Below, one piece after another: positions 1-6,346 of a stretch of DNA of 27,171 bases (positions within the stretch are counted from its first letter, which is position 1; the number at the start of each line of letters is the position of its first letter). Both the position numbers and the translations under genes were made by a program. The DNA lies in NCBI GenBank assembly GCA_021151525.1, contig JAGKXD010000054.1, positions 1-27,171 of the forward strand. Reading direction: 5' to 3'. This stretch comes from Cellvibrionaceae bacterium (GTDB taxonomy: Bacteria > Pseudomonadota > Gammaproteobacteria > Pseudomonadales > Cellvibrionaceae). The notes beneath the pieces are model-generated. The model did no database searches. It was given only the letters and a program-made list of their open reading frames with translations, and was not told where the DNA came from.

Positions 1-81
1 ATTACATGCATTAACATTAGACGCCAATTGGAAAACATACAACCATTTTTGGACTTAATATGGACTTAAATTGCAGAAACA

Positions 82-109
82 AAAAAGCCCGCTACTAAGC
101 GGGCTTTTT
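82..109 (-). terminator. Intrinsic terminator after tRNA-Ala
   Basis: A 6-bp GC-only stem (GCCCGC at 87-92, GCGGGC at 99-104) with a 6-nt loop is flanked by A and T runs. On the minus strand the stem is followed by six T, so it ends the tRNA-Ala transcript. The flanking runs would let it also work on the plus strand. Confidence 0.88.
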
Positions 110-134
110 AAGTCGTTGATTTTCAACGTAAATT

Positions 135-210
135 TGGTGGAGCTAAGCGGGATCGAACCGCTGACCTCAACACTGCCAGTGTTGCGCTCTCCCAGCTGAG
201 CTATAGCCCC
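135..210 (-). tRNA. tRNA-Ala (anticodon GGC)
   Basis: On the minus strand this is a 76-nt tRNA that begins GGGGCTATAGCTCAGCTGGG and ends with an encoded CCA. The 7-bp acceptor stem GGGGCTA pairs with TAGCTCC with wobble. The T arm GGTTCGATCC is canonical. The anticodon stem CAACA/TGTTG encloses the loop CTGGCAG, giving anticodon GGC, which reads Ala GCC/GCU codons. It lies downstream of gltX on the same strand but has its own strong promoter and terminator, so it is probably a separate transcript. Confidence 0.97.
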
Positions 211-246
211 AAGGTCTTGCTTGGGCTTCGTCCTGAAGCGGGGCGC

Positions 247-275
247 ATTGTATGCAGCCGCTTTGGGAGTGTCAA
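247..275 (-). promoter_or_regulatory. Strong sigma-70 promoter of tRNA-Ala
   Basis: On the minus strand a perfect -35 TTGACA (270-275) is followed by a 17-bp spacer and a -10 TACAAT (247-252). Directly downstream comes GCGCCCC, a GC-rich discriminator of the type known from stable-RNA promoters under stringent (ppGpp) control. The predicted start near 240 leaves a leader of about 30 nt before the tRNA. Stringent control is inference. Confidence 0.88.
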
Positions 276-326
276 GGAAAACATCCCCTGCGCACTCCCA
301 TTATTTCAGGCGAATCAAGTGGTTAA

Positions 327-1835
327 CTATTGCGCCGGGGCGTCGCCAACCTCACCCAACTTGGCGTAAATCTTATCCAACTCTTTTTGCTTGTTTTTAC
401 CGAAGCCACCCAACGCATTTACCGCATGACGTAAACGCGCACGGCTCAAATCGGGGCCGATGATTTGCATGGAATCTACAACAGAGAAAGATGCAGTGGT
501 GCCCGCAATAGCAACGAAAATTGGCGCAAGTGCGTCCTTGAGTTTGATACCCATTTGATCTGCAAGTAGTTTAAGTTCGTTGAAAATGGTATCGCGCTCC
601 CAGAAGCGCAATGCTTCCATACGCCAAAGCGCGAACTGTAAATACTCTTTCTGTTTTTCGATGTCGAGCTTGTTAGCTGCGAAGCTGGCTTCGTTGATAT
701 TCAGCATGCCGGATACCAAAAAGCTGGCGAGCGGTGCGAAATCACTTAAGGTATTCATGCGCGACTGTGCGTGCGGCAAGGCTTGCAGCAGCATCTCTTT
801 GTTGAAGGCCCAGTTGTGGATTCGCTCGGCAAGTTGCTCAATGCTGAAGTTCTCGCGAATCCACAGGCTGTTTAACCAGCTGAGTTTTTCGACGTCGAAA
901 ATCGGGCCGCCAAGAGAAACACGGTTCAAGTCGAAGTGTGCTTGCATCTCTGCCAAGGTGAACTTTTCACGCTCGTCGGGCATTGACCAGCCCATACGGC
1001 CAAGGTAATTCAACATGGCTTCGGGCAAGTAACCCATGCGTTTGTAGTAGAGAATGCTGGTAGGGTTTTTGCGCTTGCTGAGCTTGGACTTATCGGGGTT
1101 GCGCAGCAGCGGCAAGTGGCAAAGCACCGGTGCTTTCCAGCCAAAATATTCGTAAAGCTTGAGATGCTTGGGCGCAGAGTTGATCCACTCTTCACCGCGA
1201 ATCACGTGGGTGATTTTCATCAGGTGATCGTCAACCACGTTGGCCAAATGGTAGGTCGGCATGCCATCCGCTTTGAGCAGAACTTGCATGTCCACTTGCG
1301 ACCATTCGATCTCAATTTTGCCGCGCAGCATGTCATCAATTTCGCACACGCCTTCGGTTGGCAGCTTCATACGGATTACATAAGGTTCGCCAGCAGCAAG
1401 CTTGGCTTGCACTTCTGCCGCAGAGAGTTTTAAACCGCGACCATCGTATTGCGGCGTTTGGCCGTTGGCGATTTGCTCGCGGCGCATTTCGTCCAACTCT
1501 TCAGTTGTTGCGAAGCAATAGAAAGCATGGCCTTTTTCGACTAATTCCATGGCGTATTTGCCATAAATATCCATACGCTCGCTTTGGCGGTAAGGGCCGT
1601 GTGGGCCGCCCACATCCGGGCCTTCGTCCCATTCCAATCCCAACCAGCGCAGGCTGTCCAAAATCGCTTGTTCGGATTCGGGCGTGCTGCGGGTTTGGTC
1701 GGTATCTTCAATACGCAACAGGAATTTGCCGCCATGTTGGCGCGCAAAACAGAGATTGAAGAGAGCGATGTAAGCGGTGCCTACGTGCGGGTCGCCAGTG
1801 GGTGACGGGGCAATGCGGGTACGAACTTCAGACAT
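327..1835 (-). CDS. gltX: Glutamate--tRNA ligase
   Basis: A class I aminoacyl-tRNA synthetase of 502 residues that charges tRNA-Glu with glutamate in the cytoplasm. The HIGH-type signature is seen as PSPTGDPHVGT (residues 10-20, HVGT at 17-20) and the KMSKS-type loop as KLSKR (251-255). The C-terminal half is the all-helical anticodon-binding cage typical of bacterial GluRS. The long stretch around KRKNPTS and YLGRMGWSMPDEREKFTLAE is of Pseudomonas type. I start at the ATG at 1835: an in-frame extension to 1892 is open, but the family begins with the short MSEVRTRIAPSPTG. A weak AAAAGG precedes this ATG. It is divergent from the redoxin/sigma pair. Confidence 0.97.
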   Translation of the reverse strand: MSEVRTRIAPSPTGDPHVGTAYIALFNLCFARQHGGKFLLRIEDTDQTRSTPESEQAILDSLRWLGLEWDEGPDVGGPHGPYRQSERMDIYGKYAMELVEKGHAFYCFATTEELDEMRREQIANGQTPQYDGRGLKLSAAEVQAKLAAGEPYVIRMKLPTEGVCEIDDMLRGKIEIEWSQVDMQVLLKADGMPTYHLANVVDDHLMKITHVIRGEEWINSAPKHLKLYEYFGWKAPVLCHLPLLRNPDKSKLSKRKNPTSILYYKRMGYLPEAMLNYLGRMGWSMPDEREKFTLAEMQAHFDLNRVSLGGPIFDVEKLSWLNSLWIRENFSIEQLAERIHNWAFNKEMLLQALPHAQSRMNTLSDFAPLASFLVSGMLNINEASFAANKLDIEKQKEYLQFALWRMEALRFWERDTIFNELKLLADQMGIKLKDALAPIFVAIAGTTASFSVVDSMQIIGPDLSRARLRHAVNALGGFGKNKQKELDKIYAKLGEVGDAPAQ

Positions 1836-1890
1836 GGAATGGCCTTTTGCTACAAATTTGAAAAAAAGGGGAAAACAGGAAAAGGCGGGC

Positions 1891-1896
1891 ATTATA
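1891..1896 (-). promoter_or_regulatory. Possible -10 box of gltX
   Basis: The minus strand carries TATAAT 55 nt upstream of the gltX ATG, followed by a GC-rich stretch. No good -35 hexamer sits at the right distance, so this is a partial match only. Confidence 0.4.
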
Positions 1897-2020
1897 CGCG
1901 GGAACAGCTGGTTTGCGGCTGCCCGTGGATAAATTCAACAATTTTTCATTTGCCGCGAATCCTTTTAGAGATATCTGCCCACTTAGGTGAAGACAGTCTC
2001 TTTAATAGCGAGGAAAGAAG

Positions 2021-2563
2021 ATGAAACAACTGATTAGCGGTACCCAAATTAAGAACATTGAACTTCATGATATTTATGGCAATAAAATCCACATACCCCA
2101 AGCAAAGCACTGGACACACCTGCAATTTCGTCGCTATTCCGGGTGTGCAGTCTGTAATTTGCATCTACACAGCTTTATAGCTCGCAACAAAGAGTTAAAC
2201 GCATCCAACATTCAGGAGGTCGTAATTTTTAATTCCACCCCAGAACGAATCTTGGCCGACTTACCCAATTGCCCTCTAAATATCGTATCTGACGCAGAAG
2301 GACACCTATATAGCGAATTCGGAGTGGGGAAAGCGGTAATGGCAGTGTTCAATCCTAGTGTTTGGCCCGCAGCCATACGTGGTGCAGCCAAGTTTGGAAT
2401 ACAATTGCCGCGTGACAATGAAACCTCTTGGGGCCTCCCCGCAGATTTTTTAATTGATAAGGACGGGCTAATTGCCGCAGTGCACTATGGCAAACACGCA
2501 AACGACCAATGGTCGATTGATAGACTCTTAAATCTGGTAGCGTTAGAGGAAGTAGCAACGTGA
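2021..2563 (+). CDS. Peroxiredoxin-like (AhpC/TSA) family protein
   Basis: A thioredoxin-fold protein of 180 residues, most like the peroxiredoxin-like family whose members carry a GCxxCNLHL signature. Here it is GCAVCNLHLH, with Cys42 and Cys45 as the candidate redox pair. Later parts (ILADLPNCPLNIVSD, LYSEFGVG, PADFLIDKDGLIAAVHYGKH) match the second half of the AhpC/TSA fold. There is no signal peptide, so it is expected in the cytoplasm. The start is supported by GAGGAAAGAAG just before the ATG. The stop codon overlaps the GTG start of the sigma-factor gene by 4 bp (GTGA), so the two are translationally coupled. Family function is thiol-based reduction of peroxides or disulfides; the substrate here is unknown. 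Confidence 0.82.
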   Translation: MKQLISGTQIKNIELHDIYGNKIHIPQAKHWTHLQFRRYSGCAVCNLHLHSFIARNKELNASNIQEVVIFNSTPERILADLPNCPLNIVSDAEGHLYSEFGVGKAVMAVFNPSVWPAAIRGAAKFGIQLPRDNETSWGLPADFLIDKDGLIAAVHYGKHANDQWSIDRLLNLVALEEVAT

Positions 2564-3075
2564 GCAATCAAGATGCAAGCTTGTTAGTGGCAGCACAAAT
2601 GGGTGACCCGGTCGCGCTTGATAAACTATTAGCGCACTGGTACCCCGACTTGCGGCGTTACGCTCAACGTCACTGCCACGCGAGCCATGCTGAAGATGCC
2701 TTACAAGAGACTTTGCTGGCGGCGACACGCAACATTAAAAGCCTACGCCAAGTGCATTCATTTTCGGCGTGGGTGACCACTATTTTAAAGCGCTACTGTT
2801 ATTATTTTTTCAAGAAATTTAATGTAGAGCTGCACCTTGAGGACACAAAGTGGGCGGAGTTCATTGACAACAAACCTCCTGCCGATTTAAGAATTGAATT
2901 GGTTTCAGCTTTAGAGTCATTACCCGAACATTATTTGCACATTATTTTGCTGCGCGATTTTGAGGATCTCACCATCAAAGAAATTGCGACACGTTTAAAC
3001 GATAATATTCCCGCTATTAAAAGCCGATTACATCGTGCACGAACCTTAGTGCGGGAATACTTGATGGAAACTTAA
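2560..3075 (+). CDS. RNA polymerase sigma-70 family (ECF-type) factor
   Basis: A 171-residue two-domain sigma factor. Region 2 is seen at about residues 8-80 (DALQETLLAATRNI followed by SFSAWVTTILKRY), and region 4 at about 115-168 (LPEHYLHIILLRDFEDLTIKEIA, then a recognition helix and SRLHRARTLVREYL). The spacing without region 3 is typical of ECF sigmas. The start is GTG, overlapping the redoxin stop, with GAGGAAG upstream. No anti-sigma gene follows: the next gene is convergent, 14 nt away. The coupled redoxin may therefore have a signalling role, which is inference. The central stretch ELHLEDTKWAEF has few conserved marks. Confidence 0.88.
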   Translation: MSNQDASLLVAAQMGDPVALDKLLAHWYPDLRRYAQRHCHASHAEDALQETLLAATRNIKSLRQVHSFSAWVTTILKRYCYYFFKKFNVELHLEDTKWAEFIDNKPPADLRIELVSALESLPEHYLHIILLRDFEDLTIKEIATRLNDNIPAIKSRLHRARTLVREYLMET

Positions 3076-3089
3076 TAGAAAATGGATGG

Positions 3090-3554
3090 CTACTGCACCA
3101 CCAAATGGTCCTTCTCATCAAACAACCAAACATCTTCATGATCCACTTCAAACAAATAACCATCGGGATCACGAAAATACCCCGCGGTACCCCACTGAGT
3201 TTTTGTCGCAGGTTTTACTAAAGTACCGCCGGCTTCCACGGCACGCTTTAATGTGATGGCAACGTCTTCTGCATTGCGCACTAAATGAATGAGCGCAACA
3301 CCAGAAAAACCTGAACCCTGCGAGCTTGGTTCAAGTGCATCTTTCGCAAGATCTTCGCGTGAAATTAACGCAAGTGCAAAACCACCTAAATCAAATTTTA
3401 CAAATCCCGCATGACTACTAGGTGCACGCTGCCAACCCAGAGCCTCGTAAAATGCAGCAGACTTGGCAACATCATTCACCCCCAACAAAATAATATGAAG
3501 GCGCTGCCTCAAGGGTGCAGATGTTTGTGTTTGTTGTTGGATTGTTTGAGTCAT
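3090..3554 (-). CDS. VOC family (glyoxalase/bleomycin-resistance fold) protein
   Basis: A 154-residue vicinal-oxygen-chelate protein. The two beta-alpha-beta-beta-beta units are seen as LHIILLGVNDVAKSAAFYEA and, near the C-terminus, GYFRDPDGYLFEVDHEDVW; the DPDGYLFEV strand is the hallmark. Substrate is unknown; related proteins are lyases, dioxygenases or binding proteins. The ATG at 3554 gives the usual family length and has AAGGA upstream. An equally credible ATG at 3674, with AGGGA six bases upstream, would add 40 residues that look like an export signal (n-region RKISKKAIK, h-region IISFCLCLTAP, AFA cleavage site). That start would leave only 28 nt to the GyrI-like gene, the usual spacing in this cluster. 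Which start is used is open. Confidence 0.85.
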   Translation of the reverse strand: MTQTIQQQTQTSAPLRQRLHIILLGVNDVAKSAAFYEALGWQRAPSSHAGFVKFDLGGFALALISREDLAKDALEPSSQGSGFSGVALIHLVRNAEDVAITLKRAVEAGGTLVKPATKTQWGTAGYFRDPDGYLFEVDHEDVWLFDEKDHLVVQ

Positions 3555-3702
3555 GATTTTTACATCCTTTTTAATGGGACTATGGGTTTTGAGTTCAAAA
3601 GCAAATGCTTTCGGGGCTGTTAAACACAAACAGAAACTTATTATCTTTATGGCTTTCTTACTTATCTTGCGCATACTTATTCCCTGCACAAATGTATTCC
3701 AA

Positions 3703-4320
3703 TTAATTGCTTATGAATGGTTGCCTTACAACGGTTTTCCATTTATCAGGACTTGCCTTGCGTATATCACTTAAATAAATTTCGTGATGCTTACCACTCA
3801 ACTTGCCAATGGTTTCAATGTACGCGTGCACTTTTGCGACACTTGGCCCCTCCTCTGAGAATGGGCCCACATGCAGGATTTGTGCACATTTTCCTTCTTG
3901 ATACGATTCGAAGCGAACCTTGCTCAAGGATGGCAAATCCTTTTTCTTTTTTATAAGTTCATCAGTGGCAGCAACAACCATTTGTTTAGAAATAAACTCT
4001 GGCTGCATAATCATCATAGTCCACTTCCAGGATGATTTTTCGTCTGCAGTAAATGCAGACATATCATCAGCCCACCAAAGCCCTTCTAAAGGCATAACAC
4101 CGTAATCAATTCCAATATCACTCTTCTTTACCATAAATTTAAGTGTATAGGAAAGCGAAAAGAGAGCTTCAACGGCATGCTTATACTCCTGCGCAATATT
4201 CGGATCACCTTGACCATCCACCATTAAAAAATTAAATGTGGGCATATCAACTTCCACCACTTGTTTTGCATTAGGCTTGTAAAAAGTTGAATAATTTTTT
4301 TTAAAATCTACTTTTTCCAT
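3703..4320 (-). CDS. GyrI-like domain protein
   Basis: A 205-residue protein that resembles the stand-alone GyrI-like small-molecule-binding family. Recognisable parts are an N-terminal VDFKKNYSTFYKP, then VVEVDMPTFNFLMVDGQGDP (about residues 22-41), a Trp-rich centre (LEGLWWADDMSAFTADEKS, WKWTMMIMQPEFI) and a C-terminal CAQILHVGPFSEEGPSV with IYLSDIRKASPDKWKTV. GyrI-type folds bind amphipathic compounds, and some sequester or hydrolyse toxins. No DNA-binding domain is present. The start is the ATG at 4320; a GTG directly before it is in frame, but GGAGAGGAG is placed better for the ATG. It lies 35 nt after the SRPBCC gene. Role inferred only from fold and neighbours. Confidence 0.78.
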   Translation of the reverse strand: MEKVDFKKNYSTFYKPNAKQVVEVDMPTFNFLMVDGQGDPNIAQEYKHAVEALFSLSYTLKFMVKKSDIGIDYGVMPLEGLWWADDMSAFTADEKSSWKWTMMIMQPEFISKQMVVAATDELIKKKKDLPSLSKVRFESYQEGKCAQILHVGPFSEEGPSVAKVHAYIETIGKLSGKHHEIYLSDIRKASPDKWKTVVRQPFISN

Positions 4321-4355
4321 CACTCCTCTCCTGCGGTATAGTCACTATTATTTAA

Positions 4356-4769
4356 TTAAGCTGCGCGCGCATAATCAATCAATGCCTTTGTCTGTTCAGC
4401 AGCATCTTTGATTTGGTTTTCACCAATTATCTTACGCCATATAAAACCTAGAGGCCCCCATATTTGCAATTCCATATGAATGTGTGTTGTATCACCCACA
4501 CGTACATACTTGTGCACGGTACGCATTTTTGCGAGCGGTAAATGCGCCACATCAATCACTTCAAATGGCCACATTTTTTCAATCGTTAGCTTAACAACAG
4601 GCGCACCTTTTGGTTTCAGCATTACCACACTACCGGCTTTGGCTGTGCCAATTAATTGCGTGTGCTCAATGCCGTCATCCCATTTATTCCACGCATTAAA
4701 ATCGGTGATAGCGCGGTAAAGATTTTCAGCGGGAACATCGGTTGTGGTTTGAAAATTAGCTTGCCACAT
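4356..4769 (-). CDS. SRPBCC family protein (polyketide cyclase/dehydrase type)
   Basis: A 137-residue START-like protein. The opening MWQANFQTTTDVPAENLYRA followed by WNKWDDGIEHTQLIG is the usual first strand and helices. A Pro/Lys-rich strand (VVMLKPKGAPVVKLTIEKM) and a long C-terminal helix close the hydrophobic cavity. Such proteins bind hydrophobic ligands in the cytoplasm; several are cyclases or hydrolase-like, and most are uncharacterised. AAGGAG sits seven bases before the ATG, a strong ribosome-binding site. It is the second gene of the EVE-SRPBCC-GyrI-VOC cluster, 47 nt after the EVE gene. The ligand cannot be read from sequence. Confidence 0.85.
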   Translation of the reverse strand: MWQANFQTTTDVPAENLYRAITDFNAWNKWDDGIEHTQLIGTAKAGSVVMLKPKGAPVVKLTIEKMWPFEVIDVAHLPLAKMRTVHKYVRVGDTTHIHMELQIWGPLGFIWRKIIGENQIKDAAEQTKALIDYARAA

Positions 4770-4816
4770 AAGTATTCTCCTTAGTTACTTGGAATTTTTA
4801 AATAATCAATTTTTTA

Positions 4817-5296
4817 CTATTGGAAGAGCGCCATTTGCGGCACTGCATTGCCTGCATCCTTGGCTTGAGATAAAAGCATCTCCGGCGCAAGCATATGAGA
4901 GGCAATCAATTCGAAATCAGCCGGTGAAATTTCAATATGACCGAAGCGAAATGCGTAGCCCCAGCGACTTTTGTTTTGAATAAAATTAAGTTGTGGGATA
5001 AGCGGATGAATATTCACCGGTTGCGCAGGTAAAAATTCAATATCGCGCCGAAAAGGGATAAAGCCCGGCGCCATTTCGAATGGATAAACCTCATCACCGA
5101 GCACACGACCAATCGCCGTAAATTGCTGGCAGGTTTCAACGCCGTTTCGGGTCTTCTTGGGAGAATAGTAGATAATCCAATCACCCACCTCCATACGCTT
5201 TAGCGGTTGCGCTTTGCCGTGGCAAAGCTGGCAGAAGCCTCCTTTTACGCCAAGTGCCACATGATCTTTAGATGCCACACCAATCCAGTAACGCAT
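4817..5296 (-). CDS. EVE domain-containing protein
   Basis: A 159-residue single-domain protein of the EVE (PUA-like) family. It begins MRYWIGVASKDHVALGVKGG, followed by KAQPLKRMEVGDWIIYYSPK, an aromatic-rich core (QFTAIGRVLGDEVYPFEM), and IEFLPAQPVNIHPLIPQL with WGYAFRFGHIEISPADFELI. EVE domains form an aromatic cage that is proposed to bind modified bases in DNA or RNA, and they occur in modification-dependent restriction. Here there is no fused nuclease or partner nuclease nearby, so a restriction role is not supported. AAGGGC lies six bases before the ATG. It heads a minus-strand cluster of four small genes. Confidence 0.88.
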   Translation of the reverse strand: MRYWIGVASKDHVALGVKGGFCQLCHGKAQPLKRMEVGDWIIYYSPKKTRNGVETCQQFTAIGRVLGDEVYPFEMAPGFIPFRRDIEFLPAQPVNIHPLIPQLNFIQNKSRWGYAFRFGHIEISPADFELIASHMLAPEMLLSQAKDAGNAVPQMALFQ

Positions 5297-5341
5297 AGGC
5301 TTGCCCTTTTCGTTTGCGATGAGGCCATACTAATGGCAGCA

Positions 5342-5360
5342 ACTGACAAAGGTTGTCAGT
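5342..5360. repeat. Inverted repeat upstream of the EVE cluster
   Basis: ACTGACAA (5342-5349) and TTGTCAGT (5353-5360) form a perfect 8-bp inverted repeat around AGG. It lies 46 bp upstream of the EVE start codon, where an operator or the 5' end of the mRNA would be. There is no T run, so it is not a terminator. Confidence 0.5.
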
Positions 5361-5591
5361 AGAGAGCCTCGCCAATTCAAATAGAGTCATCAATGCGCAT
5401 TTGGAACCGGCAAAAAAGGCTTTAGACGAAATTTATAATCTTCGAAAATCGAAAGAGATGTCGTCATTCACAATCAATATAAACAGATCACATTTTAACC
5501 AGGCACGAATTTTAAGCTCAGATACACTTTTAACTAAGGGAGTAACCAACACCTGCACCACCAACCAGTACAGGTATTAAGCATTGGGAAC

Positions 5592-5609
5592 TAAGCGCAG
5601 AGGCGCTTA
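5592..5609 (+). repeat. Hairpin in the leader of the small ORF
   Basis: TAAGCGC (5592-5598) and GCGCTTA (5603-5609) pair perfectly around an AGAG loop, 42 nt before the small ORF at 5652. It may be a leader structure or an operator. Confidence 0.5.
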
Positions 5610-5651
5610 AGTGCGGAGTCTATTCCGGTACAGAATCGAGGAGGAACCGCG

Positions 5652-5825
5652 ATGATTATGAATGATATTGAGATTATCAGGGCTGTGAGGGTGCTGTGCA
5701 TCCAACAACGGTTTGATGAAGCCATCAAACTTGCCCACAAAGTGCAGGACACCGAAAGCCGACAGACCCTTACCGCCATTTGCAATTCGTTCCGCAATTC
5801 ACAAATCTCCGTTAAAACTGCCTAG
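5652..5825 (+). CDS. Small hypothetical protein, TPR-like helical hairpin
   Basis: A 57-residue ORF opening ATG ATT ATG, preceded by GAGGAGGAACCGCG, which holds a strong ribosome-binding site. The protein starts MIMNDIEIIRAVRVLCIQQR, then has FDEAIKLAHKVQDTESRQTL, then TAICNSFRNSQISVKTA. I do not recognise it as a named family. The spacing of small and large residues (A..L..Q.RFDEAIKLA followed by a turn and a second amphipathic helix with L..I...F) is that of one tetratricopeptide-type hairpin. There is no signal peptide or membrane segment. A hairpin precedes it and a long inverted repeat follows within 10 nt, giving the look of a self-contained small transcript. It could be a regulator or adaptor; no function is assigned. 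Confidence 0.55.
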   Translation: MIMNDIEIIRAVRVLCIQQRFDEAIKLAHKVQDTESRQTLTAICNSFRNSQISVKTA

Positions 5826-5833
5826 TCTAGGTT

Positions 5834-5877
5834 GCATCTTTAGGTTCAAGTACAGAGTGCGCACCACCTAAAGATGC
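5834..5877 (+). terminator. Stem-loop after the small ORF, possible terminator
   Basis: GCATCTTTAGG (5834-5844) and CCTAAAGATGC (5867-5877) are perfect 11-bp arms. The 22-nt loop holds a further palindrome, GTGCGCAC (5857-5864). The next bases are CTCCCTTAT, with only a weak T run, so it may end transcription poorly or stabilise an mRNA end. Confidence 0.5.
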
Positions 5878-5916
5878 CTCCCTTATATCTCCTCTCAATT
5901 CTTCTTCACCCCATTA

Positions 5917-5942
5917 AATTATTAAATTCTAATTTAATAATT
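5917..5942. promoter_or_regulatory. Perfect palindrome, probable operator of the BigR-type repressor
   Basis: AATTATTAAATT (5917-5928) and AATTTAATAATT (5931-5942) are perfect 12-bp arms around CT. The site runs into the proposed -35 element of the persulfide operon. AT-rich palindromes at the promoter are known operators of BigR-type repressors; binding here is inferred. Confidence 0.7.
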
Positions 5943-5968
5943 GCTAATTTAGAATAATCTAATATAAT
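5941..5968 (+). promoter_or_regulatory. Sigma-70 promoter of the persulfide operon
   Basis: TTGCTA (5941-5946) and TATAAT (5963-5968) are separated by 16 bp. The -10 matches consensus and the -35 has four of six bases. The operator palindrome overlaps the first two bases of the -35, so repressor binding would block polymerase. The predicted start near 5975 leaves a short leader before the ATG at 6013. Confidence 0.65.
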
Positions 5969-6012
5969 TCAATCAAGCGAACTCATTTAACCAACACCCA
6001 AAGAGTAAAAAG

Positions 6013-6327
6013 ATGTCTGACAACGCCCCCCCCTTGGCTGATATGCAGGCTCACGCAACGCAAGCTGCCAATTTGCTAAAAGCCTTAGCCAACGAAAATC
6101 GCCTCATGATTGTGTGTACTTTGTTAAACGGAGAATTGTCTGTAGGTGAGTTAAACGCCAAGGTTCCCTTGAGTCAATCGGCCTTGTCGCAACACCTTGC
6201 AAGCCTGCGTGACGCCGGATTAGTTAGCACGCGCAAAGAGGCTCAAACAGTTTTTTACCAAGTTTGCGGCGATGATGCTCGCAAAATCATCGGCGTATTA
6301 CAGTCCATTTATTGCCCAACTCTTTAA
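6013..6327 (+). CDS. bigR: ArsR-family repressor, BigR/SqrR persulfide-sensor type
   Basis: A 104-residue winged-helix repressor. The ArsR core runs from about residue 12 (HATQAANLLKALANENRLMI) through the recognition helix LSQSALSQHLASLRDAGLVS (about 53-72) and the wing TRKEAQTVFYQV. Cys35 (in LMIVC) and Cys101 (in IYC) are 66 residues apart, the same spacing as the persulfide-sensing pair Cys41/Cys107 of SqrR and Cys42/Cys108 of BigR. Those proteins form a tetrasulfide link with reactive sulfur species and leave DNA. A third Cys (85) is present. No metal-site CxC is seen. It is the first gene of the operon and probably represses it through the palindrome at 5917-5942. Shine-Dalgarno is weak. 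Confidence 0.9.
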   Translation: MSDNAPPLADMQAHATQAANLLKALANENRLMIVCTLLNGELSVGELNAKVPLSQSALSQHLASLRDAGLVSTRKEAQTVFYQVCGDDARKIIGVLQSIYCPTL

Positions 6328-6346
6328 GCGTTTTTCGGAGAACACC

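Larger units (their letters stand above)
5297..5651 (+). other. Gene-poor 355-nt gap between the EVE gene and the small ORF
   Basis: I see no convincing coding sequence in this stretch. An open frame at 5353-5580 starts with TTG, has no ribosome-binding site and shows no family marks. The gap holds two hairpins (5342-5360 and 5592-5609, listed separately) and should contain the promoter of the EVE cluster on minus and of the small ORF on plus. No clear sigma-70 hexamer pair stood out. Confidence 0.5.

Noticed and set aside
580..1433. Plus-strand open frames across gltX
   Set aside because: Complementary shadows of gltX codons with no protein family likeness.
1968..2000. Imperfect inverted repeat before the redoxin gene
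   Set aside because: AGAGA and TCTCT pair with interruptions only; too weak to call an operator or attenuator.
4817..5296. EVE gene as part of a modification-dependent restriction system
   Set aside because: No nuclease, helicase or McrBC-type partner is present in the window.
5353..5580. 75-residue open frame on plus
   Set aside because: TTG start, no ribosome-binding site, no recognisable motif, and low-complexity polar C-terminus; treated as chance.
5591..5797. 68-residue minus-strand open frame
   Set aside because: Antisense to the better-supported small ORF at 5652-5825 and without a ribosome-binding site.
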